Shown: positions 1 to 10,164 of the stretch, in pieces | Position numbering within the stretch: position 1 is the stretch's first letter | Layout of the letters: every line of letters starts with the position of its first letter | DNA from: Asparagopsis taxiformis | Lineage: Eukaryota; Rhodophyta; Florideophyceae; Bonnemaisoniales; Bonnemaisoniaceae | Direction of reading: 5' to 3' | Assembly: GCA_030407315.1 (NCBI GenBank) | Contig: JALQPE010001933.1 | Span: 1 to 21,929 of the forward strand | DNA length: 21,929 nucleotides | Notes under the pieces: model-generated | Databases searched by the model: none | Seen by the model: only the letters and a program-made list of their open reading frames with translations | Told to the model about the DNA's origin: nothing | Translations under genes and position numbers: made by a program

Positions 1-572
1 CCGCTTCGTCAACCCTGAATATTTGTATTCAGTATTCATAAAATGGAGCACCCCACATCCCTATCCCGTTCTGCAAGCTTTACACACCACCAGACGCATA
101 CTCCCACACTATACAACAAACACATACTCGCTTTTCAGACGACGCGGTACACAAGTAGCGTAGTCTCTACCTTCCGTGACGCCTTCCCTGATGCGTACAA
201 GTGCCTGCGAAACACGTCTAGACGTATATCAGAAATGAGTGCGAGAGTTTTCTGCACAGAAGATGCTGAGCCACCAAATTGATTTTTTTTGGAAATTTTT
301 AGAATTTCGGGGCTGGCCAGCAATGCAATCGAGCTGGACATCCACCGGACGTCCATTTCAGGTTGATCGTGAGAGAGTAGGACGGAACCATGATGAAACA
401 AGGACCAAGACGTGTCCCTGACTGTTGAGCCTGAAATCGACCCTTCGTAAGACGCGATTTGGCTACAGTTGGTGCTTACAGAAGCCAGTGATGACCCCGG
501 TCGGGCCGCGGCGGTTCCTGGGGCGTTGTGGCCAAATTAGACACCCTGATTTGAATTAAAATTTGGGCTATT

Positions 573-624
573 CAAAAACATGCACATGTGAAATGTTTTT
601 GAGATGGGGGTCTGCCGTACGGCA
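573..624 (+). repeat. Tandem-palindrome module, copy 1 (degenerate)
   Basis: Imperfect hairpin (573-601) of the CAAAAACATG/CATGTTTTTG type, followed by TGCCGTACGGCA (613-624). This copy lost two bases in the right hairpin arm and the outermost pair of the second palindrome. Confidence 0.8.
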
Positions 625-1070
625 CAATCGACCCGCCCAAATCGATGATTTTTCACAATTTTTTTTCTGCCCGAATTTTAGAATTTCTGGGGCTGACCCA
701 CAATGCAATTGAGCCGGGACATCCACCAGACGTCCCATTCTGGTTGTTCGTGTGGTGCTCACATCTACGCATTACAGCAACTACGCAGGCGGGCCCACTG
801 CTCATACGAAGTGCACGTAGCATGTGCAGCATGATGGATGAGTAGTGTTTTGTCGTGAGAAAGTGGGGTGGGAGCATGTCGAAACAAGGACCAAAACTTC
901 GCCCTGGCGTTTGAGGCTGAGCCTGGAATCGATCCTTCGTGAGATGTGGCTTTGCTTACAGTTGGTGCTTACAGAAGCCAGCGGTGGCCCCGCTCGGGGC
1001 GTCGGATGGCTTCTTCTGGGGCCGTTGTGGCCAGATTAGACACCTTGATTGAATTGAATTTTGAGCCATT

Positions 1071-1126
1071 CTCAAAAACATGCACATGTGAACATGTTTT
1101 TGAGATGGGGGTGTGCCGTACGGCAC
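1071..1126 (+). repeat. Tandem-palindrome module, copy 2
   Basis: Hairpin 1071-1104 has 12-bp arms CTCAAAAACATG and CATGTTTTTGAG around a 10-base loop that contains CACATGTG. It is followed after 8 bases by the perfect 14-bp palindrome GTGCCGTACGGCAC (1113-1126). Confidence 0.9.
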
Positions 1127-2112
1127 TTTCGACCGCCCAAATCGATATAATTTTGCAATTTTTTTCCTGACTGAAATTTTAGAATTTCTGGGCTGGCCAG
1201 CAATGCAATTGAGCTGGACATTCACCGGACGTCCATTTCAGGTTGGTCGAGTATTGCACATGGATACAGTTTTGCAGCTATTTCTCAGCCCAAATTTTAG
1301 AATTTCAGGGCTGACCAGCAATGTAACCGAGCCGGACTTCCACTGGACGTCCATTTCAAGTTAGGCGAGTGCTGCACATTTGCTCGCATCGCAGCAACTA
1401 AGCAAGTGTTGAGAGCACCGAGATGCCATGCAGACGAGAGGGAACCGGCTGCAAACGGCTTCCCTGGTCGGCAGCTGGATGTCTGGATGTGAATGGCAGC
1501 AAGCATGGAAATCTTGCTACCGCACGGCGCATACACACTGCAGCAGCACATCACTGACGCATGCGAAAGTTGGTGCTGGGCAGTGCGTGGTTGTTTGTGA
1601 GTTTGTGTGTTTGTGTGTGTATGACGAACCTTGTGGTATCCCTAGGCGTGCACTGGTACAAAACGTTTGGACTGCCCCATCGGTCGTACTTTGACGCATT
1701 TACATGCATCGGAGAACGACCAAGGAGGTAGAGCAGCAATCGCTGTTGGCTGAGCGTCCAAACTGGAGGGCTTGGGGCAATGGTTCTATAGCAGTCATTT
1801 ATAGGACGCCCACCGTTGATGACTGAGATCCACGGTGGGTTTAGTATTCATGGTGTTGTGTCCTGCATTGGCGGACGTCGAAGACGAGTACTTCCAGTGA
1901 GCGTCCAAGTGAACAGCTCAGCAGAGGATTATGATGTGTATGTGAAGGCATAGGTGAGGCCAGCAGGAACGTTTTCTGCAAGATGGGCGTGAGTGGGTAA
2001 GTGAGCGGGGAGGGCCGCTCGGGGCGCTTGGTAGCTTCTGGGGCCGTTGTGGCCATATTAGAATCGAGCCTATGTCCGGTGGACGTCCTGAATTGCTTTA
2101 TTTTTTGCTATT

Positions 2113-2168
2113 CTCAAAAACATGCACATGTGAACATGTTTTTGAGATGGGGGTGTGCCGTACGGCAC
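2113..2168 (+). repeat. Tandem-palindrome module, copy 3
   Basis: Hairpin 2113-2146 and palindrome GTGCCGTACGGCAC at 2155-2168, with the same spacing as the copy at 1071. It lies near the inner end of the left arm. Confidence 0.9.
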
Positions 2169-2277
2169 TTTCGACCGCCCAAATCGATGTTATTTTTGCA
2201 ATTTTTTCTGACTGAAAATTTTAGAATTCCTGGGCTCGCCAGCAATGCAATTGCACAATTGTTGAAATGCGATACAT

Positions 2278-2695
2278 TTAATTTAGCTGCAATTCGATGG
2301 CATTCTCGCATTCCCCACAATGCTCTGTCCCCGTTGAAACCAAGAGTACCAATTGCACTCCGTCTCCTACAAGCATCCAAAGTCTCATTGATGCATGTGA
2401 GAAAAACACCTTAGTCGGACTCTTCTGCATAGTCACAATCACCTCCGTCCGCCCCTCGTTATCCCCGCCACACAAGTTCACCATCATGGTGTCATAAAAC
2501 CTACTTGGAGAGGGACATGATGTCCCTCTCCAAGTAGGTTTTATGACCGTCACACTGGAGACACAGTTTCGTCTTGTTCCAGTTCTTCACTACTTTTTTA
2601 GGCGCATATGCAGCGTTGTATACCTTTTCCACTGAGCGTGGTGTCAACGCCTCTTCAGCTGTCGTGACCCGCCAGGGGCTCGATAGCATCTCCAT
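2278..2695 (-). pseudogene. Coding-like remnant split by a hairpin, possible C-terminal end of the STAND gene
   Basis: Two minus-strand open stretches (2695 to 2501 and 2553 to 2278) lie directly downstream of the WD40-bearing gene. The first has a plausible protein composition, including a Lys/Asn-rich stretch KKVVKNWNKTKLCLQCDGHK. The two are joined by a perfect inverted duplication at 2492-2546 that breaks the reading frame. No family motif is clear. The stretch could be the last propeller blade of the upstream gene or unrelated sequence. The 3' edge is close to where the left arm ends (2255). Confidence 0.3.
2492..2546. repeat. Perfect 26-bp inverted repeat, 3-base spacer
   Basis: Bases 2492-2517 are exactly the reverse complement of 2521-2546, with TGA between them. 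It sits about 240 bp inside the left arm of foldback 1 and has no partner near the right arm. The perfect match contrasts with the strongly diverged foldback arms, so it looks recent. Confidence 0.97.
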
Positions 2696-2759
2696 TTTCT
2701 GACGGTTCTGCGTGCGCTCTTAAATGCAAGAATCCCCACACGCATTCATGCATAGAATC

Positions 2760-5660
2760 TCATCTCCATAGTCGAAGTTGGGATCTAGAGGGCGAGAGAC
2801 CATCTGCGATTCGCGTTTCGGTCCCTGCAGCTCGTGAACGAGACTGCAGGTTGACGATGTAGACGATGGCGTCCCAATCTCCACCTAATGTGGCGAATTT
2901 TTTGTCTTCAGATACAGCAATTTCGCTTATCTCCTTGTCCATCGGGTCTGGCACTCTCATGGGGGCGACGACGTCATCTTTCCCGGCGATCACATCGCTG
3001 ACACGCCGCACTTCGATACGCTGTGGGCTTGGATAGACTACCAGGAACGCTCGTCCGCTGATAGCGCAAACGCATTTCGCACCTGTGATTAGTGCGTTTG
3101 CAGGTACGCGTTGCTCGTTGCAAGTAGGTTTTGTTGTTGATGTCCACCTAGCATACAAAAATGCCTCCCGTCTCCCGTGCAGTGTGATGAGCTCGGACCG
3201 TGTTGGTGACAGTAGAAGGCACTTTATATTTGACATGCGCCCATCTTCAACTGAATGTATTTTGTGCAGTTACTGTCCGTCGCACTGGATATTCACGCAC
3301 AGACTTTATCACTGCTACCTGAATTACAGCCCTCATCCCGTGCTGTCGAATGCGACGTAAACCACCTAATCTCAGTGACCCACGACTGGCCAGTCTTCCT
3401 CGCAGTGTTTATCGACACTCCATATGCGCACACTATTATCCATGCATTCAAATTCGACCACTCGTTCAATGATGCTTCAACCGGCACAAATAATACTTGC
3501 GTCGTGATTCATATCACTGACCTTTTCCATTGTTTCAATGTTCAATCATGCACTTGGTGGCTGGATAAAGATCTAGTTATTTTGCCAATGGATTCTGCAG
3601 ATAGAAAGGCCACGATCCATCAATTGTCTTGCACGGTTTTCACTTCTTGTCCCAATGGTGTGCTTACCACACTCAGTTTTCCACGGTTTGTGCCAACAGC
3701 AATGCGATCATCAGATAAAACTTGCAAGCATGAAACACGTTCCTTGTTCTCTAAACCCGCTATCTGAATTGTTTGCACGCTTTCATTGCCCTTCCCACTG
3801 CATGATTACAAACGCTCCGAATCAGCGCGGTAACAAATCTGGAATATGTCATCTTCATATCTCTGAAGATCTATGGCACCCAATCTATCCTGCACACCAA
3901 TTATCTGTAGTTTACTACCACCGCCCCCAACCGCCAACTCTTCTCTTCCAGCCACTGCATCAGCGCATATCGGCGAAAAAGATGTCGATTGTATACGCTT
4001 CAACTCGCTGTTCGCACATAGCACCATTCCTGTGCTGCGCGTGCTCACGGTAGATTCGGGTATTCTTCAATGCCCTACATGAGCCGCTTGATGACTTGTG
4101 AATCAGACTGAATCGACGCGAGCCTCCCGTATAGCCGAAAGGTACGTTCGAATCGACTCGTTTCGCAGGCCTTCGTACACACCTGCATAGTTTCCGCAAC
4201 ATTATCGATTTTGTCGGCGAAATTTTTCAAGATACCATCGCTTTGTTTGGCAACATAATCCGCTCGCGTTTTGAGGTTGGAAAGAACCAATTTGAACACA
4301 CTCAACTTGGATCACTGTTTATCTCCTGAATCCAGCGATACTATGTCACCAGCCGTGATTCCTCATCCTTCCTTCCTATATACGCAAGATGTCAAACGAC
4401 GTTTTCCTCCACGTACTATCCAGCGATTTTATCGTCCCCTTCTGCTTGTTGAGTATCGTTAACATATACTTTTCCGTACTCATTTCCATAGTTTCTCAAA
4501 AGCCTATCATGCCATTAGATAATTTGCATCTCTGTTCTTGTCATTCCAACGCTTTACATGATGTCTCAAATTATGAACGCGCCATCCGTACTATTTTCCA
4601 TGTGTACTGCTGTCCTCTTTTATCGACCGATACCAAACAATTTGTCCTCCAGCATGCCGGTAATTGCCATCCTCTCCTCCTAACATACGCCCCACGTTCT
4701 CTGTAGAGTATTAACAGGAACTGGCGTTCGTTTCCTCAGACGCAGAGAGAGCAGAACGCATCGAGCAGACTGTATTGGTGCTATTCCACTTATCGGTCAA
4801 GCCCATCGAGTGCAATTGCAGTGACGTATACAGTCCTGCATAAGGCTGGCATTCTTCCCGTAATTCGCTGCACATTGCCCATTGTCCCTGCAACTCTTCG
4901 GCATAAGACCGCCACGCGCTAATTATTCGCCTCTTCTTCCTGCTCATTGGAAATTTGAGCGCCTTTCACACAATAGCAAGTGCAAGCAGCAATCCAGCAT
5001 AGAAGCTGAAAATATGGTCAGAAGCAGGTCGATCCTGGGCACACAACGACGTCTGGCATCCGCATCCTCACCCGTGTACCAGGAAAACATTCACGGCGAC
5101 ATCTTCCTGCAATGGTAGTAGCATGACATACACAGGCGTGCCCTCACTGGCGAGTATTTCGCAATGAGTCGAAAACAGCACATTAATATTGGGGGTCTGC
5201 AGTGCGTGAATCTCGGAAACAAACACGCGGAATATTCGCAGCATCACACCATCAGCAGCTCGTAAGTCATCAAACACAATTTGAATCTTGGCCAGGGCGA
5301 GCGTAACTACTAGATTGGCGATAGCGCTCGGGTCCTAAAGCTTGTCTGTGAGTTTATCACGAAGCAAATCACCGAAATGCTGCGAGCAGAGACGCGACGA
5401 AAACAGCGGTATCTATCTGCAAATGTGCGTGGGATCGGTGGGTATGGCAGCAAGGAAGGCCTACATTGCATCTGAAAACCAGGCGCGGATCTGCGGGAGT
5501 GACGGTGATGAGTACTGGATGGTCGTCTTGCCGGCGCCCGATGGGCCCAGCGAGGGATACCACTGTGCGCGTGGGTTGGTTGCGTGAGAGCGGATAAAGC
5601 TCTGCGAGATGGTCAGGTCTGTTTGAGGTGGACGCGTGTATCGTTTGGGTATGATCGTTA
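2760..5660 (-). pseudogene. Apaf-1-like STAND NTPase (NB-ARC, winged helix, WD40 propeller), degraded
   Basis: Followed across frames, the minus strand shows an NB-ARC ATPase in the correct order. The Walker A GPSGAGKTT is at 5521-5547. A Walker B-like strand IVFDDL lies near 5262-5280 and a sensor-like segment NVLFSTHCEIL follows. GLLLALAIV (the GLPLA motif, Pro to Leu) is at 4969-4995. Next come winged-helix-like segments (TPVPVNTLQRTWG near 4700) and a helical region containing WHDRLLRNYGNEYG. From about 3950 to 2760 there are beta-propeller repeats: ELAVGGGGSKLQI, DDRIAVGTNRGKLSVV, and a textbook WD blade DNSVRIWSVD followed by VVGH (3365-3440). This is the Apaf-1 / plant-type NB-ARC-WD40 architecture. 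Such proteins are nucleotide-switched oligomerising sensors, often in cell death or immunity. Many frameshifts and internal TGA/TAG codons (for example at 4966-4968 and inside the GH-D blade near 3370) break the frame. No N-terminal effector domain is recognisable. Confidence 0.75.
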
Positions 5661-6137
5661 GCGCGGTTCTAACACGTGTCAGTTCGGTCTATGGTTGCAT
5701 TGTTGGACGGTTCTCATCTAAATTTAATTATATTATCTCCATCATTCAGATTCGACCACTCTGCTTTACGCTGGTCGGAAACGGATGTATAGAGACGTAC
5801 GTCCCTGTAGGAATGGCCCTCATACTGTAGCACAACCATACCAACAATGCCAGCCATGACCCGAAAACTCCATCCTTGCTATTCTTGCCTTTGTGAACAC
5901 GCGGCGGTGCCCCGCTTGCTGTCTGCGTTGCCGTAATTACTTCTCTACCTCATTCAGTTCAGAGGATACACCGCCCTTGCGTGACTCTCATCGTCAGCCT
6001 GGTTTAGATTAATATCTGAATCGTACGTCTCTCACCTCTACTCTTTTGCCGGAGAAAAATGCCTATATATCCTACCTCTTCTCTCGTGCGGTACGTAACC
6101 TCTCAGTAAATGAGCACATTACAATAACTCCTCTATC
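5661..6137. other. Interval between divergent genes, no gene seen
   Basis: This AT/GC-mixed spacer separates the minus-strand STAND gene from the plus-strand GRDP-like gene. Short open stretches occur in all frames, but none has a family motif. An N-terminal domain of the STAND protein could be hidden here. By position it would contain both promoters. A TATATAT-containing stretch lies near 6064-6071, but I would not call it a promoter on that alone. Confidence 0.4.
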
Positions 6138-7037
6138 ATGTCTCACAACAAATCAGTGTTTTTTCCCGAATATTTCAAAACCCCTACAACATATCACAGG
6201 TCCCGTTCCTCTCTGCAATCCCCGCTCTCCAATCCCCTCCTCACTCTCGTCGACCAGTTGCCCGCTCTCTACACAAACAGAACTATCCTGTCCAACGCTC
6301 TCCGTGCTATGAACATCTCTAGTTACCCCTCATCCTTTCCAACCCTCACGCCACCATCCTCCCCCCATTGACATCCATTGGGTCTGGATATGTCACATGC
6401 TCAACCCCACCGCCTATGCGATCGACATGAAACGCATTCGCACTGCACAATCTTCTGCCGGTAACGCAAAAGTTGTCCATGCTCTTCTTGACCACCAAAG
6501 TCGGGTGAAAGCAATGAAACGAGCAAAGAAGTTATTGGAAGCTGCATATCCAAATGAACAGTTTGACTTGCAGTCTACAATTTCTCAAGCCACTATGTTT
6601 GCTACACCTGGCGACCCTGACAACTACCATTTCCCCTCGAAAATCAAATACGACATCATTGCTGCAGCGCTCACGTCAAATGGCCTTCCATTATCAAGTC
6701 TGTATCCTGCCCCAGTATTTCCAGAAATCATTTCGAGAAATGCCGTCAAGCGATATCTCAAGGGTTTCCTGTATCTCAAGAAGTCCCATCCAAAACTATC
6801 ATCACTCCTACTAGACAGCGAACTCGTATGGTACTGCCATATGCTGCATCCTTTGGACTATGCCGAGGAAACTGTTCGAATCACTGGTTCCCTGTTGCCA
6901 CATGATGATATAACGAATGATCGTTCAGAACGCTCTGAACTGAACAAAGCGTGGATAACACATGCGAATTGTGGAAACTTCAAATCTCCAAAGATGGTCT
7001 AGGTTCCCCCGCCGTTATGTTCAGAGGCAATGGGTAA
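6138..7037 (+). pseudogene. GRDP-like protein with DUF1399 (glycine-rich-domain-protein family), frameshifted
   Basis: The hallmark of DUF1399 proteins (plant GRDP1/2 and fungal, oomycete and algal relatives) is a tryptophan/histidine signature that occurs twice. Here they are IDIHWVWICHMLNPTAY (6367-6414) and ELVWYCHMLHPLDYAEE (6820-6870). A C-terminal stretch ending AVMFRGNG (up to 7034) matches the usual end of the domain. The central reading frame from 6397 is clean for 201 codons. The N-terminal part (ATG at 6138) is one frame off and would join through the C6 run at 6361-6366. A second shift near 6960 separates LNKAW from ELWKL. The family is associated with stress and development in plants; its biochemical role is unclear. 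A GGTAAGC at about 7033-7039 could be an intron donor rather than the gene end. It is divergently oriented to the STAND gene. Confidence 0.72.
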
Positions 7038-7204
7038 GCAGAGGAACGTGCTCTACGACCAGCAATAACAAGCCTCTGCTGCAAAAATTGCATATCAGTA
7101 CAGTCAAGCTCTGCAGGGCAACACAGCATTTGTAGTAGCGCACAAAATGTCCAGTTATAGAGCTCCAGGGTCTCACCGTTCAACCAAATTCCAACGGTCA
7201 CATC

Positions 7205-7741
7205 TTGCTGATGCCGGTACTACTTCGGCTGAGCAGGTCTTCATCAGTCGAAATTGAACGATATTCGGAAATGGTTCCGTGGGGAACGGGCCTACAACTC
7301 CCGAAACTTTCATGCAGAACAGTGCATCGTATCGTCAGTTGCCGAGAAGAGCACGGGAATGATCGCAGTATAAATAGCGTGATTGAGATACAATCAGAAA
7401 GTGACAGTGGCCATCTTCCGCTTTGCTGCGCCCTCCGTATAAACAGGCAATGTCCATTGTCGTTGGCTATGCTTAACCGCAGATTGTATCTCAGCACTCA
7501 TCCAGCTTCTGCGGATAGACACAGTATTGATAATCATTCCACACTTCCCATTCATACGGAATCGCTCCACAAAAACATCAACTCCTTCGTGGTTTACTTC
7601 CTAGCCGTAAATTCTGGTGACAGAATCACCATTTCAATCCTCGCATTCTGCATCACACATATCATCTTACGCAGTGCGTGCTGCCCAGATCGTTATTCGG
7701 CCCTATCCAGAAACACTTTTCAGGCCTTGTGCAACCAGTAG
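7205..7741 (+). CDS. Unrecognised 178-codon open frame, possible downstream exon of the GRDP-like gene
   Basis: An uninterrupted frame of 178 codons begins at 7205 and stops right at the inner edge of the right foldback arm. The frame is also open upstream of the ATG for about 80 bases. It has the same orientation as the GRDP-like gene, which in its families carries a C2-like region after DUF1399, but I see no decisive motif here. The minus strand has a 99-codon open frame over the same DNA (7198-7497). This may be a true exon or chance. Confidence 0.35.
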   Translation: MLMPVLLRLSRSSSVEIERYSEMVPWGTGLQLPKLSCRTVHRIVSCREEHGNDRSINSVIEIQSESDSGHLPLCCALRINRQCPLSLAMLNRRLYLSTHPASADRHSIDNHSTLPIHTESLHKNINSFVVYFLAVNSGDRITISILAFCITHIILRSACCPDRYSALSRNTFQALCNQ

Positions 7742-7862
7742 ATCTAAATGGAAATGGACGTCCGGTGAATGACCGGCACAATGCATTGCTGGCGAGCCCA
7801 GGAATTCTAAAATTTCAGTCAGAAAAAAATTGCAAAAATACATCGATTTTGGGCGGTCGAAA

Positions 7863-7918
7863 GTGCCGTACGGCACACACCCATCTCAAAAACATGTTCA
7901 CATGTGCATGTTTTTGAG
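7863..7918 (-). repeat. Tandem-palindrome module, copy 4
   Basis: Inverted copy in the right arm: palindrome 7863-7876, then hairpin 7885-7918. It is the partner of the module at 2113-2168. Confidence 0.9.
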
Positions 7919-8570
7919 AATAGCCCAAAAAATAAAGCAATTCAGGACGTCCCACCGGACATAGGCTCGATTCTAATATGGCCACACGGCCCCAGAAGCT
8001 ACCAAGCGCCCCGAGCGGCCCCTCCTCACTCACCCACTCACGCCCATCTTGCAGAAACGTTCCTGCTGGCCTCATCCATGCCTTCACATCCACATCATCA
8101 TCCTCTGCTGAGCTGTTCAACTTGGACATTTACTGGAAGTACTCGTTGTCTTCGACGTCCACCAATGCAGGACAACACCATGAATACTACACCCACCGTG
8201 GAGCTCAGTTATCAGTGGTGGGCGTCCTATAAATGAATGCTACAGAACCATTGCCCCGAGCCCTCCAATTTGGACGCTCAGCCAACAGCGATTAATGCTC
8301 TACCTCCTTGGTCGTTCTCCGATGCATGTAAATGCGTCAAAGTACGACCGATGGGGCAGTCCAAACGTTTTTTACCAGTGCACGCCTAGGGATACCACAA
8401 TGTTCGTCATACACACACAAACACAAACAACCACGCACTGCTGCACCCATCTGTCGCATGCGTCAGTGATGTGCTGCAGTGTGTATGCGCCGTGCGGTAG
8501 CAAAATTTCCATGCTTGCAGCCATTGACATCCAGACATCCAGCTGCCTACCAGGGAACTTCCCTAATCGG

Positions 8571-8597
8571 CTGCAAACGGCTTGAAGCCGTTTGCAG
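8571..8597. repeat. Perfect 13-bp inverted repeat, 1-base spacer
   Basis: CTGCAAACGGCTT, G, AAGCCGTTTGCAG. The corresponding place in the left arm (about 1446-1465) has only one copy of this sequence, so the hairpin arose in the right arm by a local inverted duplication of about 25 bp. Confidence 0.95.
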
Positions 8598-8918
8598 CGA
8601 TTCCCATTTTCGGAATGGTATCTCGGTGCTCTCATCACTTGCTTAGTTGCTGCGATGCAAGCAAATGTGCAGCACTCCGCCTAGCTTGAAATGGACGTCC
8701 AGTGAAGTCCGGCTCGATGCATTGCTGGCCAGCGCTGAGATTCTAAAATGTTCGGCTGAAAAATAGCTGCAAAACTGTATCCATGCGCAATATTCGACCA
8801 ACCTGAAATGGACGTCCGGTGGATGTCCAGCTCAATTGCATTGCTGGTCAGCCCAGAAATTCTAAAATTTCAGTCAGAAAAAAAATTGCAAAATTATATC
8901 GATTTGAGCGTTCGAAAA

Positions 8919-8974
8919 GTGCCGTACGGCACACCCCCATCTCAAAAACATGTTCACATGTGCATGTTTTTGAG
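8919..8974 (-). repeat. Tandem-palindrome module, copy 5
   Basis: Inverted copy in the right arm: palindrome 8919-8932, then hairpin 8941-8974. It is the partner of the module at 1071-1126. Confidence 0.9.
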
Positions 8975-9769
8975 AATAGCCCAAATTTTAATTCACATCA
9001 AGGTGTCTAATTTGGCCACAACGGCCCCAGGAACGGCCGCCGCCCCAGTGGGGCCATCGCTGGCTTCTGTAAGCACCAACTGTAAGCAGCCACGTCCACT
9101 CACGAAGGGTCGATTCCCGGCTCAGGCTCATACGCCAGGGCCAAGTCATAGTCCTTGTTTCGGCACATGCTCCCACCCTACTCTCTCACGACAAACACTA
9201 CTCACCCATCATGCTGCACACAACTATGTGCACTTCATATGAGCTGTAGACCCGCCTGCGTGGTTGCTGTAATGCGTGGATGTGAGCAGCACACGAACAA
9301 CCGAAAATGGACGTCCAGTGGATGTCCGGCTCAATTGCATTGCTGGCCAGCCCAGAAATTCTAGAATTTCCGAAAAATCAATTTGGTTGCCCATCATCAT
9401 CCCGTGCAGAAAACTCTCGCACTCATTTCTGATAACATACTTTTGGACGTGTTTCTCACTTTTATGCATCAGGAAAGGTGTACAGAAAATTGGGACTACG
9501 CTACTTGTGAGCCGCGTCGTTTGAGATAGCGAGTAGAGTTTGTTGTATAGTATTTATGTTATATTCTAAATGTGCGTTCGAGACCTGGTTGTAATATTCT
9601 CGTGGTTTTGTGGGTACCAGTTTTGTGCTCACTTCTGGCAGCTCAATGGTGGAATGTACCTGAGCGATCAATCATCACCTACTGCTAGGTCGCACAGTTT
9701 GCTGGCAACGTGTGCATGGAATGACGAATGAACGCCGTGGGAGATGGATTTTCAGTTAGTTCATTTGAA

Positions 9770-9789
9770 AATAATAAAATTTTATTATT
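9770..9789. repeat. Perfect 20-bp AT palindrome
   Basis: AATAATAAAATTTTATTATT is a perfect palindrome in the outer block of foldback 2. The matching site in the right arm (near 14290) keeps only part of it. Confidence 0.9.
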
Positions 9790-10164
9790 GCGAAACTTTA
9801 TGGAATAAGTTTGTGCTTACAGTGGATATTACAGGGATCATGTAAGGGAAGCAAATGGATTGTCATATATATAATTATACTATTTTCGATGTTCTCGATC
9901 CGGATCTCATTATTCGGGAGTTCAGAGACCATGGCTCGGGCCATTCTTAATCTCAATACCAGCGATGATATGGAGTATGCACAGCAGGACTTAAGCTGAC
10001 GTCGAATGCTGTCCAGTCGACGTCGCAGGCTCCACTTCTCCGCCATCACTGACTGAGGTTCTTTGGCCGTGTTTCCTTTGTTTGGTGTAGAGGATAGAAC
10101 GACGGTGAGTATGCCAGTTTGGAGAGATTGCAGCGAGGGAAGCGTGTGTTTGCATCGTACTGTT

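Larger units (their letters stand above)
108..2255 (+). repeat. Foldback 1, left inverted arm
   Basis: Reading inward from ACTATACAACAAAC at about 108, this stretch matches the reverse complement of 7742-9557 block by block: the Ser/Gln-coloured AT-rich outer end, GGACGTCC blocks, hairpin modules, the block with CTACCGCACGGCGCA near 1517, and the inner end near 2234-2255. The arms differ by many substitutions and small indels, so they are not a recent copy or a simple assembly mirror. The left arm is about 330 bp longer because a block of about 390 bp (about 365-745), similar to about 860-1245, is present twice. I found no convincing target-site duplication at the outer ends and no transposase ORF in the arm. 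Short ORFs here (under 140 codons) look incidental. Confidence 0.88.
7742..9557 (-). repeat. Foldback 1, right inverted arm
   Basis: Reverse-complement partner of 108-2255. It runs from TAAATGGAAATGGACGTCC near 7746 to GTTTGTTGTATAGT near 9556. It contains two hairpin/palindrome modules where the left arm has three. It also carries a local inverted duplication at 8571-8597 that the left arm lacks. The inner edge abuts the end of an open reading frame ending at 7741. The outer edge lies only about 20 bp from the start of foldback 2. Confidence 0.88.

Noticed and set aside
1596..1622. GT-rich microsatellite as a functional element
   Set aside because: It is short and imperfect, and it is mirrored in the right arm as a CA run near 8410-8430, so it is part of the arm.
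3255..4706. Plus-strand open frames (up to 170 codons) as a separate gene
   Set aside because: The opposite strand shows WD40 and STAND motifs in the right order over the same DNA, and the plus frames have no family signature, so they are shadows.
2760..5660. Alternative genetic code with TGA/TAG read as an amino acid
   Set aside because: Stops fall at positions expected to be Gly, Trp or others with no consistent residue, and frameshifts are present as well. Ordinary decay or errors explain this better.
108..9557. Maverick/Polinton-type giant DNA transposon
   Set aside because: The long inverted arms fit superficially, but no integrase, polymerase, protease or capsid-like gene is visible inside, only cellular-type genes.
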